From Clostridiales bacterium (GTDB taxonomy: Bacteria; Bacillota; Clostridia; Christensenellales; Pumilibacteraceae): 64,000 nucleotides of DNA. This document shows, in pieces, positions 16,258 through 24,213 of this stretch. The notes under the pieces were generated by a model. The model did no database searches and had not been told where the DNA came from. It saw only the letters and a list, made by a program, of their open reading frames with translations. Made by a program: the position numbers and the translations under genes. Numbering within the stretch: the stretch's first letter is position 1; each line of letters opens with the position of its first letter. The stretch is from assembly GCA_014799665.1 (NCBI GenBank), contig JAAVHP010000012.1, positions 513,497-577,496 of the forward strand, written 5' to 3'.

Positions 16258-17775
16258 ATGCCCAAGAAATCGGTCGAGATGAAAAAACCTGAAAAAACTA
16301 AGAAAGCGACGGAAAAGATACCCGCAAAAATCAAGCTATCAAAGAATAAACGCAAGGTTTTGTTAGTCGGTTCAGAGGCTTATCCGTTCGTCGGCACGGG
16401 CGAATTGGGCGAGTCGCTGGGCGGACTTTCTCGCGCTATCAATGACGGCGGGGAATACCAAGCGTGTGTAATACTTCCGCTCTACGAGAGCTTTCCGCAA
16501 GAGCGGCGCAAGGATCTTGAATTCATGTGCTGGACATTCGTTCCGCTCGCATGGCGTAATCAATATTGCGGACTGTTCCGCATTACCGAGGGTAATACCG
16601 TATATTACTTCGTAGACAACGAGTATTACTTTAAGCGCAATAATCTTTACGGCTACTACGACGACGGCGAACGGTTCGCGTTCTTTTGTCGCGCAGTGCT
16701 TGAACTCTTGCCTAAGCTTGATTTTTCGCCCGATATTTTGCACTGTCACGATTGGCAAACGGCGCTCGTTCCCATTTACTACAAGCTGTTCTATGCCAAT
16801 AGTGATGGCTATCGAAATATCAAAACCGTATTCACAATTCATAATATAGAGTATCAGGGCTGGTACAATAAAGACACGCTTTCTGACGTTTTCGGTATAT
16901 CCGAGAGCGAGTTCGGCAGTATCGAACATTTCGGAGAGATAAACTTAATGAAAGGCGCGATCGACTATGCGGACGCCATTACTTCTCTCAGTCCGACGTA
17001 TGCCGACGAGCTTATGCAAATCGACTATGCGCACGGGCTTGACGGCGATATCCGTCGCAATAGTCACAAGCTACGCGGTATTCTTAACGGTATAAATACC
17101 GATATTTACGATCCCGAAACCAATCCGTCGCTGTTTGCACATTATTCGGCAGACGTTAAAAAGGGTAAAGCGGTCAACAAAGCGGGACTGCAAAAGATGC
17201 TGTGGCTACCCGTAAATAAAGACGTGCCGATCATCGCCATGATCACACGGTTTGACGCGAATAGCGGTATGGATATCGTTCGTGCGGCAATGCCGGAGCT
17301 TCTCGCGCGTAACGTCCAGTTTATTGTCCTCGGCACGGGCGAGCATGACCATGAGGCGTTCTTCTCGCATATGCAAGAGGTATACGACAATAAAATGCGC
17401 GCGATTATCGCTGCTAATACGGATATGGCGCAGCAAATATATTCGGGTGCGGATATTTTACTTATGCCGAGCAAGATCGAGCCGTGCGGCTCGGCGCAAA
17501 TGATCGCTTGCCGTTACGGAACCGTTCCCGTCGTGCGTGAAACGGGCGGGCTTAACGACAGCGTTGTGGACGCATACAACGGCGATTTCGGTAACGGCTA
17601 TAAGTTCGCACGGCACGCCGCAGACGACCTTATTGGTGCGATCGATAGGGCGGTCGGGCTTTATAACGATTATAAGGATAAATGGGCGGGGCTTGTCGAC
17701 CGTGCTATGCGTACCGATTTTTCTTGGAGTATAAGCGCAAATAAATATGTTGCGTTCTATAACGAACATTTGTAA
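16258..17775 (+). CDS. glgA: Glycogen/starch synthase, GT5 family
   Basis: Transfers glucose from an ADP- (or UDP-) sugar to glycogen. The protein (505 residues) has a 30-residue Lys-rich N-terminal extension, then the GT5 N-domain with 'HCHDWQTALVP', and the C-domain with 'SKIEPCGSAQMIACRYGTVPV', which contains the catalytic Glu, and 'ETGGLNDSV'. Odd: the nucleotide-sugar motif KTGGLGD near the N-terminus reads GTGELGE here (residues 46-52), so the usual lysine is a glycine. This could change donor use. SD GGGAGGAG precedes the ATG. It stands alone, with no glgB/C/D/P near, and has its own promoter and hairpin. Confidence 0.9.
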   Translation: MPKKSVEMKKPEKTKKATEKIPAKIKLSKNKRKVLLVGSEAYPFVGTGELGESLGGLSRAINDGGEYQACVILPLYESFPQERRKDLEFMCWTFVPLAWRNQYCGLFRITEGNTVYYFVDNEYYFKRNNLYGYYDDGERFAFFCRAVLELLPKLDFSPDILHCHDWQTALVPIYYKLFYANSDGYRNIKTVFTIHNIEYQGWYNKDTLSDVFGISESEFGSIEHFGEINLMKGAIDYADAITSLSPTYADELMQIDYAHGLDGDIRRNSHKLRGILNGINTDIYDPETNPSLFAHYSADVKKGKAVNKAGLQKMLWLPVNKDVPIIAMITRFDANSGMDIVRAAMPELLARNVQFIVLGTGEHDHEAFFSHMQEVYDNKMRAIIAANTDMAQQIYSGADILLMPSKIEPCGSAQMIACRYGTVPVVRETGGLNDSVVDAYNGDFGNGYKFARHAADDLIGAIDRAVGLYNDYKDKWAGLVDRAMRTDFSWSISANKYVAFYNEHL

Positions 17776-17806
17776 AATTTTTTCGAAAACGTAGCCCGAT
17801 ATCCGT

Positions 17807-17835
17807 TTGACATTTCAAACGATATTTGGTAAAAT
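17807..17835 (+). promoter_or_regulatory. Sigma-A-type promoter upstream of the MATE-kinase gene
   Basis: Consensus TTGACA (17807-17812), a 17-base spacer and TAAAAT (17830-17835). Start near 17842, about 120 bases before the ATG at 17964. Confidence 0.7.
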
Positions 17836-17852
17836 ATTATAGTTGAACAGCT

Positions 17853-17890
17853 AAAAGGGCGTAGAAATTTCAACGTTTCTACGCTCTTTT
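17853..17890 (+). terminator. 15-bp hairpin in the leader of the MATE-kinase gene
   Basis: AAAAGGGCGTAGAAA (17853-17867), an 8-base loop, TTTCTACGCTCTTTT (17876-17890), with one G-T pair. It would be transcribed about 11 bases after the predicted start. It looks like an intrinsic terminator or attenuator; it may also end the glgA transcript. Confidence 0.55.
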
Positions 17891-17963
17891 ATTATGTTCT
17901 TCGTAGGTTTCACGCGTTCTTTACTCCGATAAAGACGATATATTATCTTTGACGGAGGCTATT

Positions 17964-20009
17964 ATGGAAAATCAACAAAATACCGATTTTTTGGGAACGG
18001 CCAAAATACCTAAGCTTATGCTTAAATTTTGCGTGCCGTGCGTTTTGTCGTTGCTCGTAAGCGCGCTATATAATATTGTCGATCAGATCTTTGTCGGGAA
18101 CAGCGAGTTAAGCACGCTCGGTAATGCCGCTACGGGAGTGGTATTCCCCATATTTATTATCGCTCAGGCGTTTGCATGGTGGTTCGGCGACGGCTGCGCC
18201 GCGTATTTGAGTATTCACAAAGGCAGGAGCGATACCGAAAACACGCACAAATGCGTGGGAACCGGTATTACGATCACGGTTATAGCAAGCTTGGTTTTGC
18301 TCGTGGTTTTCTATCCGTTAAAGACGCAAATACTGACGCTTTTCGGCGCTTCCGAAAACAGTATCGATTACGCCATAGAGTATTTTAATATCATTCTCGG
18401 TTTCTTCCCGATATATATGGCGTCCAACATGATAAACGCCGTAGTTCGTGCGGACGGAAGTCCGTCGTGGTCTATGTTTTCCATGCTTTTGGGCGCGGTC
18501 ATCAATATTATTCTCGACCCGATTTTTATTTTCGCTTGCCATTGGGGTATGGCTGGTGCGGCGTGGGCGACCGTTATCGGTCAGGTCGCTTCGTTCGTTG
18601 TAAGCATTATATACCTTTTCCGCACGAAAAACTTTAAGCTTAAACTTAAAAGCTTTATCCCGCGTCTTAGAATATTTGCGGAAGCGATCAAACTCGGTAT
18701 GTCGTCGTTTATAACGCAATTGACGATAGTTATTATTTCGCTCGTTTGCAATATCATGCTCGCAAAGTACGGCGCTATGTCAAAGTACGGTATAGATATA
18801 CCGATAGCGCTTATAGGTATCGAGAGCAAGGTCTTTACCGTTGTTATTAATATCGTTGTCGGTATCGTTCTCGGCTGTCAGCCCATTATCGGCTATAATA
18901 TCGGCGCGAGAAAGCTCGATAGGGTAGCTAAGCTCTATAAGTCGGTTTTGCTGTGTACCGTCGTGATCGGCGTGGTGTCGACGTTGTTGTTCGAGCTCGC
19001 GCCGGGTGCGGTCGCAAGCATCTTCGGCAAGCCGACGAATATCCCCAATCCCGACGACTATTGGGATTTTGCTCGTAAGCTTTTCCGTATATTCTTATCG
19101 CTCGTAACGTTTACGTGTACCATAAAAATGTCGTCCATATTCTTTCAAGCGGTCGGCAAGCCGATTTTTGCCGTGCTTACCTCGCTTATCCGCGATATTG
19201 TTTGCTTCGTTCCGCTTATTTGCATACTTCCGCTTTTCTACGGTATCGACGGTATTTTAGCCGCCGCCCCGATCGCGGATGCCATTGCAATGATCGTTAC
19301 CGCCGCGCTGACGATCGTGTATTTCAAATCTTTGGCGCGCTTAAAGAAATCGGCGCCTTCTGTCGAACAGCCGGCGGCATTAGACGAACAGGAAGAAAAG
19401 TCGGGCGAAGCGCCTACAACGGGTTCTTTGCAATCGAGCGTAATAGTTACTATTGCGCGCGAACACGGCTCGTCGGGCAAGCAAATAGCCAAGCTTGTAG
19501 CGGAAAAGCTCGGGCTTCCGTTCTATTATAAAGAAATGATAGCTATCGCCGCGCAGGAGAGCGGGCTTGACAAAGAATTTATATCGGATATTAATGCGGA
19601 CGCGCCGAGCGTGCTTAAATCACTGTATTTGAGCACCGATGCGGTAAGTCAAGCCGTTAGCGCACAGGAAAAAGCTATAAACATGATAGCCGACAAGGGA
19701 AGCTGCGTTATCGTCGGTAGAGCTGCCGATTACGTTCTTCGCGAGCGCAGCGAGTTAGTCAGCATATTTGTTCATGCGCCCGAGGAATATCGTACGGAAC
19801 GCATAAAAGAAGTATACGGCGATAGCCAAGAGGAAGCGTTAAAGAATATACGTCGTTCAGATAAAGCTCGCGCCGCGTATTATAAAAATATCTCCGGTAA
19901 GGTATGGGGAGATACGCGCAACTACGATTTTGCCGTAGACAGCTCGATCGGCGTTGAACAAACCGCGGAAATAATAGCGGATTATATCATTAAAAAAGTA
20001 AACGGGTAA
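17964..20009 (+). CDS. MATE-family transporter fused to a cytidylate-kinase-like domain
   Basis: A 681-residue fusion. Residues 1 to about 460 form a MATE/polysaccharide-exporter-superfamily transporter with about 12 membrane helices, in two related halves ('MLKFCVPCVLSLLVSALYNIVDQIFVG' region near residue 20). A charged linker (about 461-490) leads to a soluble C-terminal domain of the cytidylate-kinase-like family (PF13189 type): 'VTIAREHGSSGKQIAKLVA' is its P-loop variant, then 'GSCVIVGRAADYVL', and 'VDSSIG' near the end. The start is the ATG at 17964 (GGAGG at 17954-17958); an in-frame TTG at 17949 is in the leader. No frameshift separates the two parts. Substrate and the kinase target are unknown. 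Confidence 0.87.
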   Translation: MENQQNTDFLGTAKIPKLMLKFCVPCVLSLLVSALYNIVDQIFVGNSELSTLGNAATGVVFPIFIIAQAFAWWFGDGCAAYLSIHKGRSDTENTHKCVGTGITITVIASLVLLVVFYPLKTQILTLFGASENSIDYAIEYFNIILGFFPIYMASNMINAVVRADGSPSWSMFSMLLGAVINIILDPIFIFACHWGMAGAAWATVIGQVASFVVSIIYLFRTKNFKLKLKSFIPRLRIFAEAIKLGMSSFITQLTIVIISLVCNIMLAKYGAMSKYGIDIPIALIGIESKVFTVVINIVVGIVLGCQPIIGYNIGARKLDRVAKLYKSVLLCTVVIGVVSTLLFELAPGAVASIFGKPTNIPNPDDYWDFARKLFRIFLSLVTFTCTIKMSSIFFQAVGKPIFAVLTSLIRDIVCFVPLICILPLFYGIDGILAAAPIADAIAMIVTAALTIVYFKSLARLKKSAPSVEQPAALDEQEEKSGEAPTTGSLQSSVIVTIAREHGSSGKQIAKLVAEKLGLPFYYKEMIAIAAQESGLDKEFISDINADAPSVLKSLYLSTDAVSQAVSAQEKAINMIADKGSCVIVGRAADYVLRERSELVSIFVHAPEEYRTERIKEVYGDSQEEALKNIRRSDKARAAYYKNISGKVWGDTRNYDFAVDSSIGVEQTAEIIADYIIKKVNG

Positions 20010-20024
20010 TTGAATACTTAGTTT

Positions 20025-20066
20025 AAAAAGGCAGGTAGAGCGATAAACTTCTACCTGCTTTTTATA
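20025..20066. terminator. Bidirectional terminator between convergent genes
   Basis: AAAAAGGCAGGTAGA (20025-20039) pairs with TCTACCTGCTTTTT (20050-20063) with one bulged G. T-runs are available on both strands. It separates the MATE-kinase gene (+) from the membrane protein gene ending at 20067 (-). Confidence 0.75.
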
Positions 20067-20552
20067 TTAAAGTAAATTTACTAAACCGTTCGATAGATGA
20101 ATTATAAAGAAAACGGTAGCAACGCCAACGAGAAAATAGTTCTTTCGCCATAGCCCGATAAATAAATAATAGAGCGGCGGTAAGGCAAATATAAAAATTA
20201 TCATTAAAGAAACGCTTTGAAGCCCGCAAAAATACAAAACCCAACCGATATAATTCATTAAAATCAATGCCGAGGCGGTAGTGAAAAAGGCAATTTCATT
20301 TTTGTCACGCAATGAAAATAATTTATTATCTTTATTTACAATAAGTACCATTACGGCAACGGATAATACGCCGAATATCTTTTCGCAAATATCCAAAAAT
20401 AGGGAATTCGTCGGCATATCCATTATCGGGTTTGCTTCGAGATGAATTAGCGGCATGATCATATACGGTACTTCTTGAATAGCAAACAAAAGCAGCCCAA
20501 TCAGCCATAACCCCAAATATTGATTTTTTACTATCTTTATCCATTTGAACAT
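20067..20552 (-). CDS. Small polytopic membrane protein, unknown function
   Basis: A 161-residue protein with about four hydrophobic segments: residues 13-36, 57-80, 88-112 and 117-155 (the last probably two helices). No motif that I recognise. Base composition is more AT-rich than the core genes to the left, in keeping with the start of an accessory region. It is divergent from the flavin reductase gene and shares its regulatory region. The -10 box TATAAT on the minus strand ends seven bases before the ATG and there is no Shine-Dalgarno sequence, so the mRNA is predicted to be leaderless. Confidence 0.7.
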   Translation of the reverse strand: MFKWIKIVKNQYLGLWLIGLLLFAIQEVPYMIMPLIHLEANPIMDMPTNSLFLDICEKIFGVLSVAVMVLIVNKDNKLFSLRDKNEIAFFTTASALILMNYIGWVLYFCGLQSVSLMIIFIFALPPLYYLFIGLWRKNYFLVGVATVFFIIHLSNGLVNLL

Positions 20553-20558
20553 AACAAC

Positions 20559-20587
20559 ATTATAGCAAAAAAATATTGACTACACAA
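20559..20587 (-). promoter_or_regulatory. Promoter of the small membrane protein gene, leaderless type
   Basis: On the minus strand: TTGTGT (20587-20582), 17-base spacer, TATAAT preceded by TGC (20564-20559). Expected start at about 20552, the first base of the ATG. Its -35 region overlaps the spacer of the divergent + strand promoter. Confidence 0.6.
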
Positions 20588-20604
20588 GTCTAAACTGTTA
20601 TAAT
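20576..20604 (+). promoter_or_regulatory. Promoter of the flavin reductase gene
   Basis: TTGACT (20576-20581), 17-base spacer, TATAAT (20599-20604). Start near 20611, giving a leader of only 10-22 bases. The two divergent promoters interlock, so they probably interfere with each other. Confidence 0.75.
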
Positions 20605-20632
20605 ATTTTAAATTAAATAAATGAGATATATT

Positions 20633-21205
20633 ATGCTTAAAGATTTGGGGGTAAAACCTTATACTTTTCCTATGCCGGTGCTTATGATTTCCTCTTATAA
20701 CGAGGACGGCAGCGTCGACGTTATGAACATGGCTTGGGGCGGTGTTTGCGCCGAGAATATGGTCGCGCTCAATATTGACGAAGATCATAAGACTTCTGAA
20801 AATATAAAGCGCACGGGTGCGTTTACTTTGAGCATTGCCGACGTCGATCACATAGAAGAAGCGGACTTTTTCGGCATTGCGACAGGCAACAAGATGGGCG
20901 ATAAGTTCGAGCGATCGGGCTTGCACGCCAAAAAGAGTTCGCGTGTTAATGCGCCGATCGTTGAGGAGTTCCCGTTGACGCTCGAATGTAAAGTAGTAGA
21001 ATGCCAGAATACAGTTTACGGTTTCCGTGTCCTTGGCGAAATACTCAACGTACTTGCTGATGAAAAGGTGCTTGACGAAAAGGGCAAAGTCGATCCAACC
21101 AAACTCAAAGCTTTTGTTTTCGACCAATTCCAAAGCGGGTATTATGCAATAGGCGAAAAAGTCGGTCAGGCTTGGAGGTCCGGCGCGAAACTCATGAAAA
21201 AGTAA
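20633..21205 (+). CDS. Flavin reductase / flavoredoxin-like protein
   Basis: A 190-residue FMN-binding split-barrel protein of the flavin reductase family. The N-terminal half has 'MPVLMISSYNEDGSVDVMNMAWGG' and 'FTLSIAD', the usual FMN-binding core of flavoredoxins found in anaerobes; 'ATGNKMGDKFERSGL' follows. It probably passes electrons through bound FMN, partner unknown. I place the start at ATG 20633 (MLKDLGVKPY) since family homology begins there; an in-frame ATG at 20621 is possible. Neither has a convincing Shine-Dalgarno site. A terminator follows at 21233. Confidence 0.85.
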   Translation: MLKDLGVKPYTFPMPVLMISSYNEDGSVDVMNMAWGGVCAENMVALNIDEDHKTSENIKRTGAFTLSIADVDHIEEADFFGIATGNKMGDKFERSGLHAKKSSRVNAPIVEEFPLTLECKVVECQNTVYGFRVLGEILNVLADEKVLDEKGKVDPTKLKAFVFDQFQSGYYAIGEKVGQAWRSGAKLMKK

Positions 21206-21232
21206 TTTATTGAGTATATACCACAATATACA

Positions 21233-21270
21233 AAAAGGTGTCTTATTACGTTTCGAGTAAGACACCTTTT
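21233..21270. terminator. Bidirectional terminator between convergent genes
   Basis: Perfect 13-bp stem AAAAGGTGTCTTA (21233-21245) / TAAGACACCTTTT (21258-21270) with a 12-base loop. It lies between the flavin reductase (+) and the flavodoxin-like gene (-). Confidence 0.8.
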
Positions 21271-21359
21271 ATTGTTATTAATAAAAATACGTGCGGGGAG
21301 CCGAAAGTTAATTTTGAGAGCGTTCAAGTAATTTCATATCCGAGTGTAATGAGCTTCTC

Positions 21360-22085
21360 TTAATGCTTACGCTTCCAAGGACAATCTTTATTAAGCCAAC
21401 CGTTATCGTACCAATATTCATTATCGAGACTGGCAATACCTTTTTTGCGTATCTGCTTTTGTATAATACGACAAAATTTAAACTTAATTTTTGTTATAGT
21501 TTTCGTATGCGCCGGTTTCGAATAATTGATTTTTGCGAATTTACAAGCAAACCTATTTATCTTATTTGTCAAACCTTTGCGCTTCTTTTCGGGCAGATTA
21601 TCCCATATAATATCGCTCATCAGTGCGCATTTGAATATTCCGATTTTTGAAACACCCCACCATGATAGGCTGTGTTTTATATCGGTTGCCGTTGACTTAG
21701 ATCCTGCGCCGAGACATTGCGTTATTATAACGGCACGTTTTCCAAACATTTCCGCGGCGGGTCTGTGCGGCATCCAACGATAGCCGAAATGATCTAACAA
21801 CGTTTTCATTGCGCCTGTGGCGTGCATAACATAGGCAGGGGATGTCATTACAATTAAATCGGCCTGTAAAAGTGATTTTTCTATGGTGTTTATGTAGGAG
21901 TAATCTTTGCAAGTATCTTCTCCTCGCATAAAGCAATTTGTACAGCCAGCACAAAAGGCGGGACAGTCTTTTGGCAAATAAAATTCCGTTATCTCTGCAA
22001 CCGAGCCGAAATTTTGTAAAAAAAGCTCTTTTAGTTTATAGGTTACGCCGTGCTTTTCCGTACCGTTTATTACTGTTATTTTCAT
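21360..22085 (-). CDS. Flavodoxin-fold NAD(P)H-dependent FMN reductase-like protein
   Basis: A 241-residue protein. The N-terminus 'MKITVINGTEKHGVTYKL' is the phosphate-binding loop of the NADPH-dependent FMN reductase/flavodoxin-like fold. 'FCAGCTNCFMRGEDTC' is the Cys-rich loop common in iron-sulfur flavoproteins and multimeric flavodoxin WrbA relatives, and 'ADLIVMTSPAYVMHATGAMKTLLD' is the second flavin loop. The C-terminal 60 residues are Lys-rich and lack motifs. Four cysteines in the loop (residues about 45-59) could hold an Fe-S cluster or be redox active. It has its own promoter and is unrelated in orientation to its neighbours. Confidence 0.8.
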   Translation of the reverse strand: MKITVINGTEKHGVTYKLKELFLQNFGSVAEITEFYLPKDCPAFCAGCTNCFMRGEDTCKDYSYINTIEKSLLQADLIVMTSPAYVMHATGAMKTLLDHFGYRWMPHRPAAEMFGKRAVIITQCLGAGSKSTATDIKHSLSWWGVSKIGIFKCALMSDIIWDNLPEKKRKGLTNKINRFACKFAKINYSKPAHTKTITKIKFKFCRIIQKQIRKKGIASLDNEYWYDNGWLNKDCPWKRKH

Positions 22086-22135
22086 CGTTCGATCTTAAAA
22101 TCCCTTTTAGAATTATTTTAATATTATTCAAATTT

Positions 22136-22164
22136 ATTATAACTGAGAATGTTTGTAAAGTCAA
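22136..22164 (-). promoter_or_regulatory. Promoter of the flavodoxin-like gene
   Basis: On the minus strand: TTGACT (22164-22159), 17-base spacer, TATAAT (22141-22136). The leader is about 45 bases and holds AAAAGGGA, though far (about 15 bases) from the ATG. Confidence 0.75.
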
Positions 22165-22180
22165 GTGCCCAAGATTTAGG

Positions 22181-22230
22181 AAAAAATAAATCCGAACCAC
22201 GCACTTGCAATAAGTATTTGGTTCGGATTT
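22181..22230 (-). terminator. Rho-independent terminator of the serine recombinase gene
   Basis: Minus strand stem AAATCCGAACC / GGTTCGGATTT (arms at 22220-22230 and 22188-22198), 21-base loop, followed by a T-rich tail complementary to 22181-22187. The first arm overlaps the recombinase stop codon at 22229-22231. Confidence 0.75.
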
Positions 22231-23764
22231 ACTTAATTTGGTGCACCAAAGGCGATAAAGATTGAACCTTTATCGCAGATAAGACCTTGTCGTTATCGGC
22301 AAGGTCTATTTCTTTAATTTCCTTGTCGTTGCCGAATGTCAGATATGTAACTACTGTATCGTCGTAAACATACACCTTGTAAACGAGGTGGTCTATAAGT
22401 TTCTTTTGGTATTCCTTGTCGTTCGGGTCGCCCGTGATTAGCATAGCCACAAAGTCAATAATCTTTTCTTTGGTTATCTTTTGCCCGCGCTCTAACTCAA
22501 TTTGCGCCTTGTGTGCGGTTAGGTCTTTAATCAGTATTTCAACCTCTTGCATTTTGCGCTCTATGTTCGTCCGCAGTAGGTCGTTACGCGCAAGTATAAA
22601 GGCGTTTGTAAGTTGTTCCGCCTCGTCTTGTGCGTGCCGTATTTGCGCCTCTATGCTTTTCATACCGTTGTCGCCCGTGCGTTGCTCGTAGTAGTTTATC
22701 GTGTCTTGCGCGGCTTTCTCAACGATTTTCCTATCGCTCAAAAAGTCGTGTACTACTTGCGTAACGTACAATTCCAGTTTGTCTTTGTCCTCGCGTTTCT
22801 TGTCGCAGAGGGCTTTATTTTTCTGCTTGCAAACGTAATAGTAATGTTTCTTGCCTAATCTGCTTGTGCCACCGCCTGCTATCATAGGCGTACCGCAAAG
22901 CCCGCAAAACGCTTTGCCCGTAAGCAAATACGGCTCAATAGCGGAGTTTGCTCCCGCAAGTATCTTGTTTTTCTTTAACCGCTTTTGCACCTTTTCAAAA
23001 GTCGCCTTGTCTATTATGGCGGGGTATGTATTTGTGCATAGCCGTTGCCCGTGCATAAATTCGCCCGTGTACTTGGCGTTAGACAACCAGTTTTCAAACG
23101 TGCGGAAAGTAAAGGGCTTGCCCTTGTTAAGTATGTGCCGCTTGTTGAGTGTGTCGGCAATTTCTTTCTTGTCCGTGCCGTTGGCGTACTCGGTAAAGAT
23201 AAAGCGCACAACTTCGGCTTGTTCCTCGTCAATGGCAACTTTGTGTATCGTGCCTTTGTTGCCTTTCTTGTCGGTATCTATGAGCTTATACCCATAAATG
23301 AGATAACCGCCGCAATACGTGCCGTTTTTAACGCTCATGTCCAGTCCGTCGCGTACACGCTTGGAAAGTCTTTCGCTGTATTTCTCGTCGTTCCATTCAA
23401 GGAACATTTCGTATATTTCGCCGCCCTCGTCGTCGCTGACTGGCTCGGTTGCCGAAACTACCCGTATGCCGTACTGCTTTTTCAACTGCGCTTTGTACAT
23501 TATGCTGTCAATGCGGTTGCGGGCAAATCTGTCAAACTTGTAAACGATAATATACTGAAATGCGCCTTTGTCCGCGTCGCTTATCATTTTCTGAAAGTCT
23601 GGGCGGTTGTCGTTCGTTCCCGTCCTTGCTTTGTCCATATAGGTCTTTACGACAGTAAAGCCCTTGCTTTCGGCGTATGCGGTGCAAATGCGTACTTGCC
23701 CCTCGATAGATTGCTCGTTTTGTCCTTGTGAACTGTACCTTGCATAGATAACTGCGTTGTTCAT
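22229..23764 (-). CDS. Large serine recombinase
   Basis: A site-specific recombinase of 511 residues of the type that integrates phages and conjugative or mobilisable elements. The resolvase/invertase catalytic domain is at residues 1-145, with 'YARYSSQGQNEQSIEGQ' and the nucleophilic serine S11. A recombinase domain follows (about 160-270, 'YGYKLIDTD ... FTEYANGTDKKEIAD'). Then comes a zinc beta-ribbon ('FCGLCGTPM', 'YYVCKQ' and a further Cys) and a C-terminal coiled coil (about 370-440). Length and domain order are those of a complete enzyme. AAAGGAG lies six bases before the ATG on the minus strand. It marks a mobile element here, but no directionality factor is visible beside it. Confidence 0.93.
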   Translation of the reverse strand: MNNAVIYARYSSQGQNEQSIEGQVRICTAYAESKGFTVVKTYMDKARTGTNDNRPDFQKMISDADKGAFQYIIVYKFDRFARNRIDSIMYKAQLKKQYGIRVVSATEPVSDDEGGEIYEMFLEWNDEKYSERLSKRVRDGLDMSVKNGTYCGGYLIYGYKLIDTDKKGNKGTIHKVAIDEEQAEVVRFIFTEYANGTDKKEIADTLNKRHILNKGKPFTFRTFENWLSNAKYTGEFMHGQRLCTNTYPAIIDKATFEKVQKRLKKNKILAGANSAIEPYLLTGKAFCGLCGTPMIAGGGTSRLGKKHYYYVCKQKNKALCDKKREDKDKLELYVTQVVHDFLSDRKIVEKAAQDTINYYEQRTGDNGMKSIEAQIRHAQDEAEQLTNAFILARNDLLRTNIERKMQEVEILIKDLTAHKAQIELERGQKITKEKIIDFVAMLITGDPNDKEYQKKLIDHLVYKVYVYDDTVVTYLTFGNDKEIKEIDLADNDKVLSAIKVQSLSPLVHQIK

Positions 23765-23814
23765 TGTCTGCTCCTTTGCGCGGCCTTGGTCGGACTGCGG
23801 CTTAAAATTTTGTG

Positions 23815-23986
23815 TTCGCTTTGGTGCTTACCCGCCTTAATTAGCAAAAAATGCCGACGAAGGAAAATTGTCAAGGGTTTGCCCCGAAGGGGACGGCGGC
23901 TTTATGCCTCACGGGAGATAAATCGCCGCCCTTGACAATTTTTCAAGGCGGTGATACCCACGCTAAAGGCGGTAAGCACAAGCGAA
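23815..23986. repeat. Nested imperfect palindrome upstream of the recombinase
   Basis: About 170 bases that fold as nested inverted repeats. The core is a perfect 14-bp pair, AAAATTGTCAAGGG (23864-23877) and CCCTTGACAATTTT (23929-23942). Inside are CCCC-GAA-GGGG (23882-23892) and GGCGGC / GCCGCC. Outside, TTCGCTT..GGTGCTTACC (from 23815) pairs with GGTAAGCACAAGCGAA (to 23986), and CCGCCTT (23832-23838) with AAGGCGG (23945-23951). This occupies much of the 449-base gap 23765-24213; no ORF is seen in it. It could be an element end, a recombinase binding region or a transfer origin. Confidence 0.7.
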
Positions 23987-24107
23987 TACAAAAACTATAA
24001 AATTCTTACTGAATTTGAATAAAGCCCACAATGATTTTACTAAAAATAGAATAATAGATTTTATCACAATAATAGGAATTACGACGCATATTGTAATAAC
24101 TATTCAC

Positions 24108-24136
24108 TTGCGATATTTTTGCCGTTTTGCTATAAT
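24108..24136 (+). promoter_or_regulatory. Promoter of the CxxC/His repeat lipoprotein
   Basis: TTGCGA (24108-24113), 17-base spacer, TATAAT (24131-24136). Leader of about 70 bases with GGAG before the ATG at 24214. Confidence 0.65.
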
Positions 24137-24213
24137 AGATAAAAAGTAATTAGTAGTTGATTTTATGGCATAACTAATAAAAAGCATAAATATTCCACTC
24201 TTGGAGAACTGAA

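Noticed and set aside
23045..23731. 228-codon + strand frame opposite the serine recombinase
   Set aside because: Antisense to the catalytic and recombinase domains; hydrophobic low-information sequence only.
23815..23986. CRISPR array
   Set aside because: The repeats are inverted and nested, not regularly spaced direct repeats with unique spacers, and no cas genes are near.
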